Origin: Nicotiana tabacum
Lineage: Eukaryota > Streptophyta > Magnoliopsida > Solanales > Solanaceae
Length of the DNA stretch: 64,000 bases
NCBI RefSeq assembly: GCF_000715075.1
Contig: NC_134101.1
Coordinates: forward strand, 152,197,584-152,261,583
Direction of reading: 5' to 3'
Positions 1 through 10,708 of this stretch are shown piece by piece. How positions within the stretch are numbered: the first letter of the stretch is position 1; every line of letters begins with the position of its first letter. A program made the translations under genes and the position numbers. Under the pieces are notes generated by a model. That model searched no databases. It was not told the origin of the DNA and saw only the letters and a program-made list of their open reading frames with translations.

Positions 1-780
1 TGCCCTCGAGCACCGGGTAGCTCTCAACATCAGGGTTCCCGTGCCATGATTCAGGCAGTAGGTGTTCCACAGCCCGCCCAGTCAGCTAGAGGTGGGGGTA
101 GAGGTGCTAGAGGTGTAGGTAGAGGTACTAGAGGTGGAGCTCAGGCCGCTAGAGGTGGAGGCCAGCCAGTAGCAGGCCATCCTAACGATGTAATTCAGGG
201 TGGTGGGGCCCAGCCTCGATGTTATGCTCTTCTAGCCAGGCCCGAGGCTGAGGTTTTAGATGTGGTTATTACAGGTACGATTCTGGTTTATGATAGAGAT
301 GCTCAGTGTTATTTGATCCAGGGTCTTCTTAGATGCTCAGTGTTATTTTATCCAGGGTCTACATACTCGTATGTGTCATCTTATTTTGCACCGTATCTGG
401 TCATGTCTAGTGATTCCTTGAGTGCTCCTATTTATGTGTCTACACCGGTGGGTGATTCTATTGTGGCAGATCGAGTCCATCGTTCATGTATAGTTGTGAT
501 TGGAGGTCTTGAGACTCGTGTAGAGTTGCTTCTTCTGGACATGGTTGATTTCGATGTCATATTGGGGATGGACTGGTTATCACCTTACCACGCTATCTTG
601 GATTGTCATGCCAAGACTGTGACCTTAGCCTTGCCGGGTTTACCTCGTTTAGAGTGGAGAGGGACTCCTAGTCATTCTACCCGTACTATTATCTCCTATG
701 TGAAGGCTCGGCGTATGGTCGAGAAGGGGTGTTTGGCCTATTTGGCATATGTTCATGATTCTAGTGCTGAGGTTCCTTCT
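1..780 (+). pseudogene. gypsy gag C-terminus and aspartic protease (broken)
   Basis: The frame is open from base 1. The first part encodes a glycine/arginine-rich linker ([14 protein letters not shown]) that normally follows the gag zinc knuckle. The protease follows, with the family signature reading [12 protein letters not shown] instead of the usual LFDPGST, so the catalytic Asp has become Tyr (about position 351). A 34-bp tandem duplication sits on the active-site segment; a neighbouring one-base loss keeps the reading frame open. The [18 protein letters not shown] segment of this protease type is present near 553-606. The product would process the polyprotein; this copy should be inactive. 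Confidence 0.85.
298..360 (+). repeat. 34-bp tandem duplication over protease active site
   Basis: The stretch from gatgctcagtg to ccagggtct occurs at 298-326 and again at 332-360 with one mismatch (ttgatc versus tttatc). The first copy still spells the intact Asp-Pro-Gly-Ser codons, but in another frame; the second is in frame and carries Tyr. Confidence 0.8.
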
Positions 781-2250
781 ATTGATTCTGTGCCCATTGT
801 TCGTAAGTTTCCTGAGGTTTTTCCTTCAGACCTACCGGGTATGCCACTCAACAGGGATATTGACTTTTGCATTGATTTGGCTCCGAGCACGCAGCCCATT
901 TCTATCTCGCCGTATCGTATGGCCCCACCTGAGTTGAAGGAGCAGTTGCAAGACTTACTTAAGAAGGGTTTCATTAGGCCAAGTGTTTCGCCTTGGGGTG
1001 CGCCAGTGTTGTTTGTTAAGAAGAAGGACAGATCGATGAGAATGTGTATTGACTACCGACAGTTGAACAAGGTTACAATCAAAAATAAGTATCAATTGCC
1101 GAGGATTGAGGATTTATTTGATCAGCTTCAGGGTACCAAGATATTCTTGAAGATTGACATGAGATCTGGCTACCATCAGTTGAGGATTAGGGCATCCGAT
1201 GTCCCTAAGACAGCTTTCCGCACTCAGTACGGGCATTATGAGTTCTTGGTGATGTCATTCGGGTTGACGAATGCCCCAACAACTTTTATGGATTTGATGA
1301 ACTGAGTGTTCAGGACTTACTTGGATTCATTTATGATAGTTTTCATTGATGATATTTTGATCTATTCCCGCAGCCGGGAGGAGCACGAGCATCATCTTAG
1401 AGTGGTTCTTCAAACCTTGAGGGATAGTCAGTTATATGTTAAGTTCTCGAAGTGTGAGTTCTGGTTGAGTTCAGTTGCATTCCTAGGTCATGTTGTATTA
1501 GCGGAGGGTATTCAGGTTGATCCGAAGAAGATTAAGGCAGTCAAGAACTAGCCTAGACCAGCATCAGCTACAGAGATTCGGAGTTTCTTGGGGCTGGCAG
1601 GCTACTATCGTCGGTTCGTGGAGGGGTTTTTATCCATTGCAGCCCCGATGACCAGGTTGACCCAGAAGGGTGCCTAGTTCAGATGGTCGGATGAGTGTGA
1701 GGCGAGCTTTCAGAAGCTCAAGACAGCTCTAACTACGACACCGGTGTTGGTATTGCCTACAGGTTCAGGGCCTTATACAGTCTATTGTGATGCATCTCGT
1801 ATTTGACTTGGTACAGTGTTGATGCAGGATGGCAAGGTCATTGCCTATGCTTCGCGGTAGTTGAAAATTCATGAGAAGAACTATTCGGTTCATGATTTGG
1901 AGTTGGCAGCCATTGTTACGCGTTGAAGATTTGGAGGCATTATCTGTATGGCGTGGCATGTGAGGTGTTCACGGATCACAAGAGTCTTCAGTATTTATTC
2001 AAGCAAAAGGAGTTGAATTTGAGGCAGAGGAGGTGGTTGGAGTTGTTGAAAGATTATGATATCACTATCTTATATAACCCGGGAAAGGCCAATGTGGTGG
2101 CCGATGCTTTGAGTAGGAAGTCAGCCAATATGGGCAGTCTTGCTTATATTCCGGTCGGTGAGAGACCACTTGCTTTGGATGTTCAGGCTTTGGCCAATCA
2201 GTTCGTGAGATTGGATGTTTCTGAGCCTAGTCGTGTATTAGTTGCACAGT
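781..2250 (+). pseudogene. gypsy reverse transcriptase and RNase H (broken)
   Basis: Reverse transcriptase motifs are visible: [12 protein letters not shown] at the start, [35 protein letters not shown], and the catalytic box [10 protein letters not shown] at about 1339-1368. RNase H follows, with [11 protein letters not shown] and ending near LPxDALSRKS-type residues ([11 protein letters not shown]). Stops at 1303 (TGA), 1549 (TAG), about 1675 (TAG), 1804 (TGA) and 1858 (TAG) mostly fit Trp, Gln or Gly codons changed by single transitions, and a frameshift lies near 1920. The enzyme would copy element RNA into DNA; this copy cannot make a full protein. Confidence 0.92.
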
Positions 2251-3739
2251 CGCTCGTTCTTTGTTATTGGAGCGTATCCGTGAGAGGCAGTATGATGATC
2301 CCCATTTGTGTGTCCTTAGAGACATGGTGCAGCATGGAGGTGCCAAGCAGGTTACCTTAGGTGATGATGGAGTTTTGAGATTACAGGGTCGAGTTTGTGT
2401 GCCTAATGTGGATGGGCTTCGAGAGTTGATTTTAGAGGAGGCCCATAGTTATCGGTACTCTATTCATCCGGGCACCGCAAAGATGTATCAGGATTTGCTG
2501 CAACATTATTGGTGGCGGAGAATGAAGAAGGATATCGTTGCATATGTGGCTCGGTGTTTGAATTGTCAGCATGTTAAGTACGAGCATCAGAGGCCCGATG
2601 ATTCATTTCAAAAGATTGAGATTCCTGAGTGGAAATGGGAGTGTATCACTATGAACTTTGTTGTTGGTCTCCCACGAACTCAGAGGAAGTTTGATGCAGT
2701 GTGGGTTATTATTGATAGGCTGACCAAGTCAGCGCATTTCATTCATGTGGCAATCTCTTATTCTTCCGAGAGGTTAGCTGAGATCTATATCCAGGAGATT
2801 GTTCGCCTTCATGGTGTGCCCGAGTCTATCATTTCGGATCGAGGTATGCAGTTTACCTCCCATTTCTGGAGAGCAAATTAGTGAGAGTTGGGCACACGGG
2901 TTGAGTTGAGCACAACGTTTCATCCTCAGATGGACGGGCAGTCTGAGCGGACCATTCAGATTTTGGAGGATATGCTCTGAGATCGTGTCATTGACTTTGG
3001 AGGCTCGTGGGATCAGTTTTTGCCTTTAGTAGAGTTTGCCTACAACAACAGCTACCAGTCGAGTATTCAGATGGCTCTGTATGAGGCTTTATATGGTAGG
3101 CGGTGTCGGTCTCCGGTTGGATAGTTTGAGCCTGGAGAGGCTCGGTTATTGGGTACGGATCTGGTTTAGGAGGCTTTGTACAAGGTTAGGATTATTCAGG
3201 ATAGGCTTCGTACAGCTCAGTCCAGGCAAAAGAGTTATGCCGACCGCACGGTTCGTGATTTGGCATTCATGGTCGGTGATCGGGTATTGCTTCGATTGTT
3301 GCCTATGAAGGGCGTGATGCAATTCGAGAAGAAGGGCAAGCTTAGCCCTAGGTTTATTGGCCCGTTTGAGATTCTTGATCGAGTGGGAGAGGTGACTTAT
3401 AGACTTGCATTGCCGCCGAGCTTATCAGTCATGCATCCAGTGTTTCATGTGTCCATGCTTCGGAAATATCACGGCGATCCATCCCACGTGTTAGATTTTA
3501 GCACTGTCCAGTTGGACAAGGACTTATCTTATGAGGAGGAGACGGTAGCTATTCTAGACCGGCAGGTTCGTCAGCTGAGATCGAAAAGTTTTCCTTTTGT
3601 TCATGTTCAGTGGAGAGGTCAGCCTCCTGAGGCATCGACCTGGGAGTTCGAGTATGATATGCGGAGCCGTTATCCCCATCTTTTTCCCGACTCAGGTACT
3701 TCCTTCTTATGTCCGTTCGAGGACGAACAGTTGTTTTAG
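2251..3739 (+). pseudogene. gypsy integrase and chromodomain-like tail (broken)
   Basis: The zinc-binding HHCC region is recognisable around 2450-2580 (HPGTAKMYQDLLQHYWW, then CLNCQHVKYEH). The catalytic core starts at WKWECITMNFVVGLP, where the usual first catalytic Asp reads Asn, and continues with IISDRGMQFTSHFW and, after a stop at 2879, [10 protein letters not shown] further stop is at about 2978 and another near 3122-3169. The end (3480-3690) has the chromodomain-like segment with SYEEETVAILDRQVRQLRSK and VQWRGQPPEASTWE, typical of chromovirus integrases that target heterochromatin. The reading frame ends at 3737-3739, directly before the polypurine tract. Confidence 0.9.
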
Positions 3740-3749
3740 AGGTGGAGAA
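3739..3749 (+). promoter_or_regulatory. polypurine tract of first gypsy element
   Basis: The purine run agaggtggagaa lies between the last pol codon and the LTR tip TGTGATGACC. This is the expected plus-strand primer position. The same AGGTGGAGAA precedes the LTR of the relative at 61911-61920 on the other strand. Confidence 0.8.
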
Positions 3750-6346
3750 TGTGATGACCCAAAAGGTCATCACTTGTGTTGCAAGTGAATTCAGTGATCC
3801 GAGGCCTAAAAACCTCCTTTTTACCCCACCCTAATTTACGTGCGTGGTCCGAACCTATATCTGGAAAGCCTTCTATGTGAAAATATGAGAAATAGAAATT
3901 TTAGAGTTAAAAATTTTATTATGGTTGACTTTGGTCAATATTTTGAGCAAACGGGTCCGGATCCATGTTTCGACGATCCCAGGAGGTCCTTAGTAAAATA
4001 TGGGACTTGGGCGTATGCCTGAAAATGAATTCCGAGGTCCCAAGCCTTAGAAATTAATTTTTGAAAGAAATTATTTTACTGAATTATCTAAGAAATAAAG
4101 AAAAGAATTAATGTTTGAAACCATTGTTGTCGGGCCCGTATTTGGTTCCAGAGCCTGGTACAAACTTGTTATAGTATTTGAAAGATAACTGTGAAATTTA
4201 GTGAAAAACGGAGTTTATTTGACGTGAGTTGGACTTCTGATTGAAGAGTTATGAACTTTGAGAGTTCTTGATGAAAATATTGAGTTTTGAGGTTTAATTC
4301 ATGATTTAACATGTTATTTTGATGATGTGATCGCACGAGTAGGTCCATATGATGTTTTTGAGTTAGTATGCACATTTGGTTTGGAGTCCCGAGAACTCGG
4401 GTGAGTTTCGGGTAGGTTTCGAGTGTCTTAGGCTTAAAACATGGCTATTGGAGGTTCAGAAAAACTGCAGCTCTCTGAACCTGCTAGTGCGGTCCGCATT
4501 GGTTTTGTGTTGTCCGCACTGGTGACTGTGCGGCCACAGTTGATTTTGTACGGTCCAAACAGGGAGTTTGAGAGAGGTATATTAAGACGGGATTTTCAGT
4601 TATTTTTCATTTTTCAAAACCCCAAAAATATAAGAGGCGATTTTTCAAACAATCTTTCTTCTCCAAAACATTGGTAAGTGATTTCTAACTCGTTTTCTTC
4701 AAGCATTAATATCTTTTCACATGATTTCAACTCAAAATCAATAATTTTCATGGGAGAAATTGGGTGTTTTGGGTAGAACCAAGGTTTTTCAAAAATTGGG
4801 GATTTGGACCTCGATTTGAGGTCCGATTTCAAAACAAATCATATATCTGTATTCGTGGGGGAATGGGTAATCGGGTTTTGGTTCGAACCTCGGGTTTTGA
4901 CCATATGGGCCCGGGGGCGATTTTTGACTTTTTTGGTAAAACTTTAGAAAACTCATTTTCATGCATTCAAATTGATTCATTTAGCATTTATTGATGTAAT
5001 TAAGTAACTTATGACTAGATATGAGCGAATTGGTGGTGGAATCAAGGGGTAAAGCTATAATTGAATCGTGAATTGTGTTTGTGGCATCGAGGTAAGTGTT
5101 TGGTCTAATCTTAGCTTGAGGTATTAGGAGTCGAGTCCTATTTGCTATGTGGTAATTGTTGAGTACGATGTATAGGCATGGTGACGAGTATCTATACGTT
5201 GGTGTCTAGCATACCCGTGAGCCTTATATTGTGATTATCATGACTTTGTTGTATCTTTCATGCCTTGGTAATGGTTTCTACTTGTTGTGTAAAGTTTGTG
5301 GAAGGAATTGTGACCTATGAACATTGAGGAGCGTTGGCTCAAGTTTCATAATGAATTGTGAAAGTATAAGTGATAATTAAACCTCTAGAGCATTGGATCG
5401 AGTTGTGGAGTGAATTGTGAAGTAAAAGTGAGAAAGAGAAGAGATCATTATGTTGTCTCCCTTGTCGGGATGTTGAGGTTATTGATGATGTTCCCTTGCC
5501 AGGAATTATTTGTTGAATTGTTGTTCCCTTGCCGGGATCTTTATTGCAATTTCATTTATTCCCTGGCCCTATTGTTTGTGATTGTTGTTTGGGTGAGGAA
5601 GAGAGTTAAAGCATGAAGGGTGATGTCGTGCATTATTTGTTTTATGAGGAAGGAGTGTAAAGCAGGAAGGGTGATGCCGTGCATTGTTTGTTTTGTGAAG
5701 AAAGAGTGTAAAGAACGAAGGGCGATGCTGTGCCGCACGATTTACCATTCCGTGCTGATTTTATTGATTATATGGTGAGGAAAGAGAGTGAAAGAATGAA
5801 GGATGATGCCGTGCACATTTTTATTATATGATTGCTTTGGTAAGGACGAGAGTAAAAGCACGAAGGGTGATGCCGTGCATTTGTTGATTTCTGATTCTTT
5901 GTTGATATCTGAGTTATGTTGTTTCTTTTGTTTATTTGATGTCTTTCTACTCGGAACTGTTATCTACCCCACAGCATGCTCACCTTCCCATTTTATCTGG
6001 TTATTTCTGTACTTCTTTTCCGCTGTATATATATATATATATATTTGAACTGCACAGGTTATTTGGTAGTCTGGTCCTAGCCTCGTCACTACTTCGTCGA
6101 GGTTAGGCTAGACACTTACCAGCACATGGGGTCGGTTGTGCTGATACTACACTATGCACTATGTGCAGATCCCGGAACAGCTTTTGGATCGTAGTGTGGA
6201 GGCTACCTTCAATCCACGTGGAGATCCAAGGTAGACATGCAAGCGTCCGCAGGCCCTGGCGTCTCCTCTATTCCTATTTCCTATTTTATTTTCCTTTTAT
6301 TCAGAAATAGTGTATTGTCATTTTCTTCAGACTTTATATGTAGTAA
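3750..6346 (+). repeat. 3' LTR of first gypsy element, truncated at right
   Basis: The LTR begins with TGTGATGACC right after the polypurine tract. Its tip is a near-perfect palindrome (GTGATGACC, four-base loop, GGTCATCAC). Inner landmarks shared with the relative at 59605-61910 include the segment tctggtcctagcctcgtcac near 6070 and the tgtgctgatactacac stretch near 6140. By comparison with that copy about 250 bp are missing at the right end, and the homology stops at 6346. A TATA-like tatattaag at about 4577 followed by a donor-like ggtaagtg at 4671 marks a possible promoter and leader intron; this is inference. Confidence 0.85.
5450..5885 (+). repeat. tandem subrepeats inside gypsy LTR
   Basis: Two families of short direct repeats occur. 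The first, built around cccttgccgggat, has about three copies at 5458-5540. The second, built around gaagggtgatgccgtgca plus a spacer with gtgaagaaagagtgtaaag, has five diverged copies at about 5615, 5665, 5717, 5798 and 5862, spaced 50 to 80 bp. They lie in the transcribed or leader part of the LTR and have no coding content. Confidence 0.75.
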
Positions 6347-7031
6347 ATTTAATGGAACTTAACTGGAAAGGAAATTGGTTCTTGCTTGTGTGTATGTCAA
6401 TATATATATAGATGGCTTATACAGATACTTGGGAACTCAATACCTTTGCAATATTTCATGTACTGCTTTGCAAGCTCTCAGAGACTCTCCACTAAGGTAG
6501 CATGACTAATAGATTCATTACTTCTCAATTTAGAATAATGACAATCTAATCTCATTACAATTCACTTGAAACTCAATATAACCAAGTTATCAATATCACT
6601 GTTTAGCCATGATAATCTGGATATACCTATGTCAACGGATGAAAAAAAATACCTTGAAACTTGAATTAAACTTTGTTGATAGTGGCTCTCTTGCGGCACC
6701 AGATCGCTAGACACTGTAAAGACCTTCTTGATTTCCTCTTTATAGATGTGAACTTTCTACCAACAACTTTGTTGTTCCTTCGATTTTCTTTCTTTTTTTT
6801 TGTTGTTGTTTGCAGGAGCTTTTATGCCCCCAACTCTCCTACTCTTATTCCTTTTTCTTTGAGATTGCAAGGAATTGGAATTTTACCCATTCCTAAACTC
6901 TATACGATGCTCTATATCAATTTTTTTCTTGGGCTTCGCCCCCCCCCCCCCCCCTCTATTTTTAAATTAGTTATTATTATTATTATTTGTTAATGACCAA
7001 TACATCCTTACTAAAAATATAGGGTATTACA
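6347..7031 (-). repeat. truncated 3' LTR of second gypsy element
   Basis: This stretch matches 13525-14204 closely (from aatttaatggaact to gggtattaca). It starts, on the minus strand, with TGTAATACCC directly after the polypurine tract, and stops at 6347 where the other gypsy LTR begins. It includes a poly-C run near 6942-6955, also present in shorter form at about 14136-14145. A run like that varies easily and should not be used for dating. Confidence 0.88.
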
Positions 7032-7041
7032 TCCTCCCCAC
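7032..7041 (-). promoter_or_regulatory. polypurine tract of second gypsy element
   Basis: On the minus strand the sequence reads GGTGGGGAGGA immediately before TGTAATACCC, the expected plus-strand priming site adjoining the 3' LTR. Confidence 0.75.
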
Positions 7042-7049
7042 CTTATGAA

Positions 7050-8330
7050 CCGAATTTAACTTAAGTACATACCTGTAGACTGAAACAAGTGGGGATACTT
7101 CGCTTGCATATCTTTTTCTAGTTCCTAAGTAGCTTCTTCGACTGTATGATTTCGCCATAAGACTTTTACGAATCAATTTCTTTTGACTGTAGTTTTCTTA
7201 CTTGCCTATCAACAATTGTCGTCAGCTCCTCCTCGTAAGACAACTTCTCATCAAGCGGTATAGTTGGTGCCTTCAAGCACCTGAGATGAGTCTGATATAC
7301 ATTTTCTTAGCATTGAGACATGAAACATTGGATGAATAAAGGAAAACTCAGGAGGAAGTACCAAACGATAATCCACAACTCCCACTCGATCTAGTATCTC
7401 ATACGGTCCTATAAACCTGGGGCTCAACTTGCCCTTTTTTCCAATCCGCATCGCACCTTTCATAAGAGAGACTCGTAGGAAGACTTTGTCTCCAATTGTG
7501 AACACTAAATATCTTCTTCTCTTATCAGCGTAAGACTTTTGTCTGCTTTGAGCTGTAAGCAATCTCTGTCTGATCAACTGGACTTTGTCCATTGCTTCTT
7601 ATTCTAAGTCGGGTCCCAATAAGTTAGCCTCACCAGCTTCAAACCATCCGATAGGAGAACGACATCTTCTACCATATAATGCTTCGTATGATGCCATTTA
7701 AATACTGGACTGGAAGCTATTGTTGTAAGCAAATTCAGCTAACGTAGATAAGTGTCCCAACTACCTCCAAACTCAATAATTCAAGCTCTTAACATATCCT
7801 CCAAAATCTGTATAGTACGTTCTGACTGCCCATCTGTCTGTGGATGAAATGCAGTACTAAGATTTACTCGTGTACCCAATGCTTCTTGAAAAGATTTTCA
7901 AAAGCGTGAAGTGAACTGTGATCCTCTATTAGAGATGATGGATACTGGAACTCCGTGAAGTCGGACAATTTCATTCATAAATATCTATGCATACCTTACT
8001 CCTCCATACGTAGTCTTTACTGGCAAAAAGTGTGCTGAGTTTGTTAGTCGATCTACAATTACCCACACCGAATCATAACCTCTAAGAGTTCATGGTAGAC
8101 CGGTGACAAAATCCATAGTAATTCTTTCCCATTTCCACTCTGGAATCTCAATTTGTTGTAGTAGTCCTGCGGGTCGCTAATGCTCAGCTTTGACCTGATG
8201 ACAAGTCAAACAACTAGAAACAAAGTTAGCAACATCTTTCTTCATACCTTCCTACCAATAAAATTGCTTTTAGGTCATGGTACATTTTTGTGGATCCAGG
8301 ATGTATATTGCATTAGGTGTTGTGAGCTTC
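7050..8330 (-). pseudogene. gypsy integrase and chromodomain-like tail (broken)
   Basis: Read on the minus strand, the zinc-binding region (HPGSTKMYHDL) lies near 8300-8200, followed by WKWERITMDFVTGLP near 8140-8100. The second catalytic site reads IISNRGSQFTS near 7950, with Asn instead of the usual Asp, and [15 protein letters not shown] follows near 7830. The C-terminal part is an open stretch at 7592-7251 with GKLSPRFIGPYEILDRVG and a degraded chromodomain-like end at about 7250-7130. Stops and frame changes are scattered throughout. A catalytic residue is lost, so no integration activity is expected. Confidence 0.87.
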
Positions 8331-9890
8331 TTTAAGAATAGCATGTCGCAACCCATATACGTCTGCTACACATAGCTTGTCACCCATTCGAAGAACACTA
8401 TCACTTTCAACAATCATATCCTTGCTTTTACCAGCTAAGGCCTCATCTCTGTATTTGCATAATCGTTCATCCTCATATTGGGTGGCCTTAATGCGCTCAA
8501 CTAATGAAGACTTAGCCTGAGCACAAGCCAACAATGCCTCTGAATTTCCGACACCAAATCTAATACCTGTATCTTCTAGTCTCTGAATATCTTTGGCCAA
8601 GAGTCTTTTTGCAGGAGCTACATATGCCAAACTCTCCATAGATTTTTTACTCAATGCATCAGCCACCATATTGGCTTTTCCAGGATGATACAAAATAGAA
8701 AAATCATAGTCTTTAAGTAGTTCCATCCAATGACGCTGCCGAAGATTCAGATCTTTCTCCTGAAAGATATACTTCAAACTTTTATGGTCAGTATAAATCT
8801 CACAAGTTTCGCCGTATAGATAATGCCTCCAAATATTTAGAGCAAATACCACTGCAACCATCTCCAAATCATGTGTAGGATAGTTTTGCTCGTGATTTTT
8901 CAATTATCTCGAAGCATAAGTAATAACACAACCATTTTGCATGAGAACACATCCTAATCCACCCTCGAGGCATCACAGAATACTGAAAATCCTCCAAAAC
9001 CTAATGGTAAGGCCAATATTGGTGCAGTTGTCCGACACATTTTGAGTTTCTGAAAGCTTTGCTCACATTCCTCCGTCCACGAAAACTTTGCATTTTCTTG
9101 TGTTATCTTAGTCAGTGCCGCTGCTATTCTAGAAAAATCCTGCACAAAACGCCTGTAATAGCCTATTAAGCCTAAAAAGATGCGAATCTTTGTAGGAGAA
9201 GTAGGCGTGGGCCATTTCTGCACGACCTCTGCCTTCTTAGGATCTACCATAATTCCATCTTTGGATACAACATGCCCCAGAAATGATACCGAGTCTAGCC
9301 AAAATTTGCACTTCGAGAACTTAGTATAAAGCCGATGTTCTCACAATGTCTGCAACACAGTCCTATGGTGATCCTCGTGTTCTCTTTGGCTACGAGAATA
9401 TATCAGGATATCATCAATAAATACAATTACAAATCTATCTAGAAATGACTTGAACACCCTATTCATTAAATCCATGAATGCCACTGGAGCATTAGTTAGT
9501 CCGAAAGGCATCACAAGAAACTCATAGTGCCCATATCGAGTTCTGAAAGCAGTCTTAGAAATATCTTCATCTTTGATTCTAAGTTGACGATAACCAGAAC
9601 GGAGGTCAATCTTTGAAAAGTGGGCAGCTCCTTGTAACTGATCAACCATGTCATCTATGCGAGGCAAAGTATATTTATTTCATATTGTTATCTTGTTCAA
9701 TTTTTTGAAGTCAATGCACATTCTCAGGGACCCGTCTTTCTTCTTTACAAACAGTACTGGTGCACCCCATGGTAATACACTAGGTCTAATAAAACCCTTA
9801 TCTAACAAATCTTGTAACTATTGCTTTAGCTCCCTCAACTCTGCTGGTGCCATTCGATATGGGGGTATCGAAATGGGCTGCATGTCAAGT
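8313..9890 (-). pseudogene. gypsy reverse transcriptase and RNase H (broken)
   Basis: On the minus strand the reverse transcriptase begins near 9890 ([16 protein letters not shown] residues). Its fingers and palm read [15 protein letters not shown] and the catalytic box [12 protein letters not shown] in the open stretch 9667-9341. The connection (NAKFSWTEECEQSFQKLK) is at 9250-8954. RNase H ([20 protein letters not shown], ending [12 protein letters not shown]) is in the open stretch 8903-8313. Frame breaks lie near 9670, 9340, 8950 and at the TAA near 8313. The catalytic boxes are intact although the frame is not. Confidence 0.9.
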
Positions 9891-10057
9891 AGCAAATAAA
9901 TACCAACGTCTATTTCTCATACTGGAGGCAATCCTAATAAATGCTCAGGAAATACATCAAAAAATTCTCTCACTAGTGGTACATTTTCTATACTAATTGT
10001 TTCCTTTCTTGTGTCATTTACAATAGCTAAGAGACCCATGCAACCTTTCTTTAGAAA

Positions 10058-10708
10058 TCATTGAGCTTTCATAAAAGATACAACTTTGCAAATCTCTGGA
10101 ACCTCACTCCCTCTTAGAATAAAACTGGGTTCATTTGGTATCTCAAACTTAACTATCTTTGCATGACAATCGACTATAGCATAGAAAGAAGATAACCAAT
10201 CCATTCCCATCAACATGTCAAAGTCAATCATATCAAGTACAATAAGGTCAGCTAGAGTATCTCTACCCTCAACCCGAATCTGACAAGCACGATACATGTA
10301 TTCAGCTAACAGAGACTCTTCAACAAGAGTAAAAACTAGAAAAGGATCATTCAATAGCTCAGGCTATCCACTAAACCTCAAAGCAAAGTACGAGGACACG
10401 TAGGAGTGAGTAGATCCCGGATCAATCAACGCAAGTGCATCAAATGAACAGACAGAAAGAATTTCTATAACCACAACATTCGAGGTCTGAGCATCCTGTC
10501 TAGTAAATGCAAAAACTCTAGCCTGACCTCTACCAACATTCCCTTGTCCTTGATTCATAGCAGTACGGTCTCCAGCACCTCGACCTCTATTTCCTGTACC
10601 TGTAGCACCTGACATATTACGAGTAGTCTGAGTCGGTGCAGCTGACTGAATAGAAGCCTGGTTGAAATTTCTCGGAGGCTGATGGCAATCCCTCAAGCGA
10701 TGTCCCAA
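10058..10708 (-). pseudogene. gypsy zinc knuckle to aspartic protease (broken)
   Basis: Reading on the minus strand, the piece starts in the gag zinc knuckle (LGHRLRDC...; the CxxC half lies just upstream, near 10800-10710). It runs through an asparagine/glycine-rich linker, then the protease with [18 protein letters not shown], so the catalytic Asp is kept, unlike the copy at 1-780. After a stop near 10360 the protease continues to MLMGMDWLSSFYAIVDC. The enzyme would cut Gag-Pol. Confidence 0.85.

Larger units (their letters stand above)
1..6346 (+). mobile_element. Ty3/gypsy chromovirus (Tekay/Del-like), 3' part, degenerate
   Basis: The domain order gag tail, protease, reverse transcriptase, RNase H, integrase, chromodomain-like tail, polypurine tract and LTR runs left to right, which defines a plant Ty3/gypsy chromovirus. 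The 5' LTR and most of gag lie beyond the left edge. The coding region is broken by at least five in-frame stops and several frame changes, and key aspartates are lost in protease and integrase, so the copy is dead. A close relative lies in opposite orientation at 59605-64000. The 3' LTR is cut off at 6346, where it meets the LTR of another element. Clade assignment is inferred from the chromodomain-like tail and LTR style. Confidence 0.93.

Noticed and set aside
753..974. Antisense frame within the gypsy protease/reverse transcriptase
   Set aside because: Shadow of the coding strand; the same holds for antisense frames at 1765-1959, 3549-3773, 14466-14732 and 15994-16356.
6673..6993. 106-codon frame, and its counterpart at 14054-14332
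   Set aside because: Both lie in the two LTR copies of one gypsy element and are not conserved between them; they run through poly-C and poly-T tracts.
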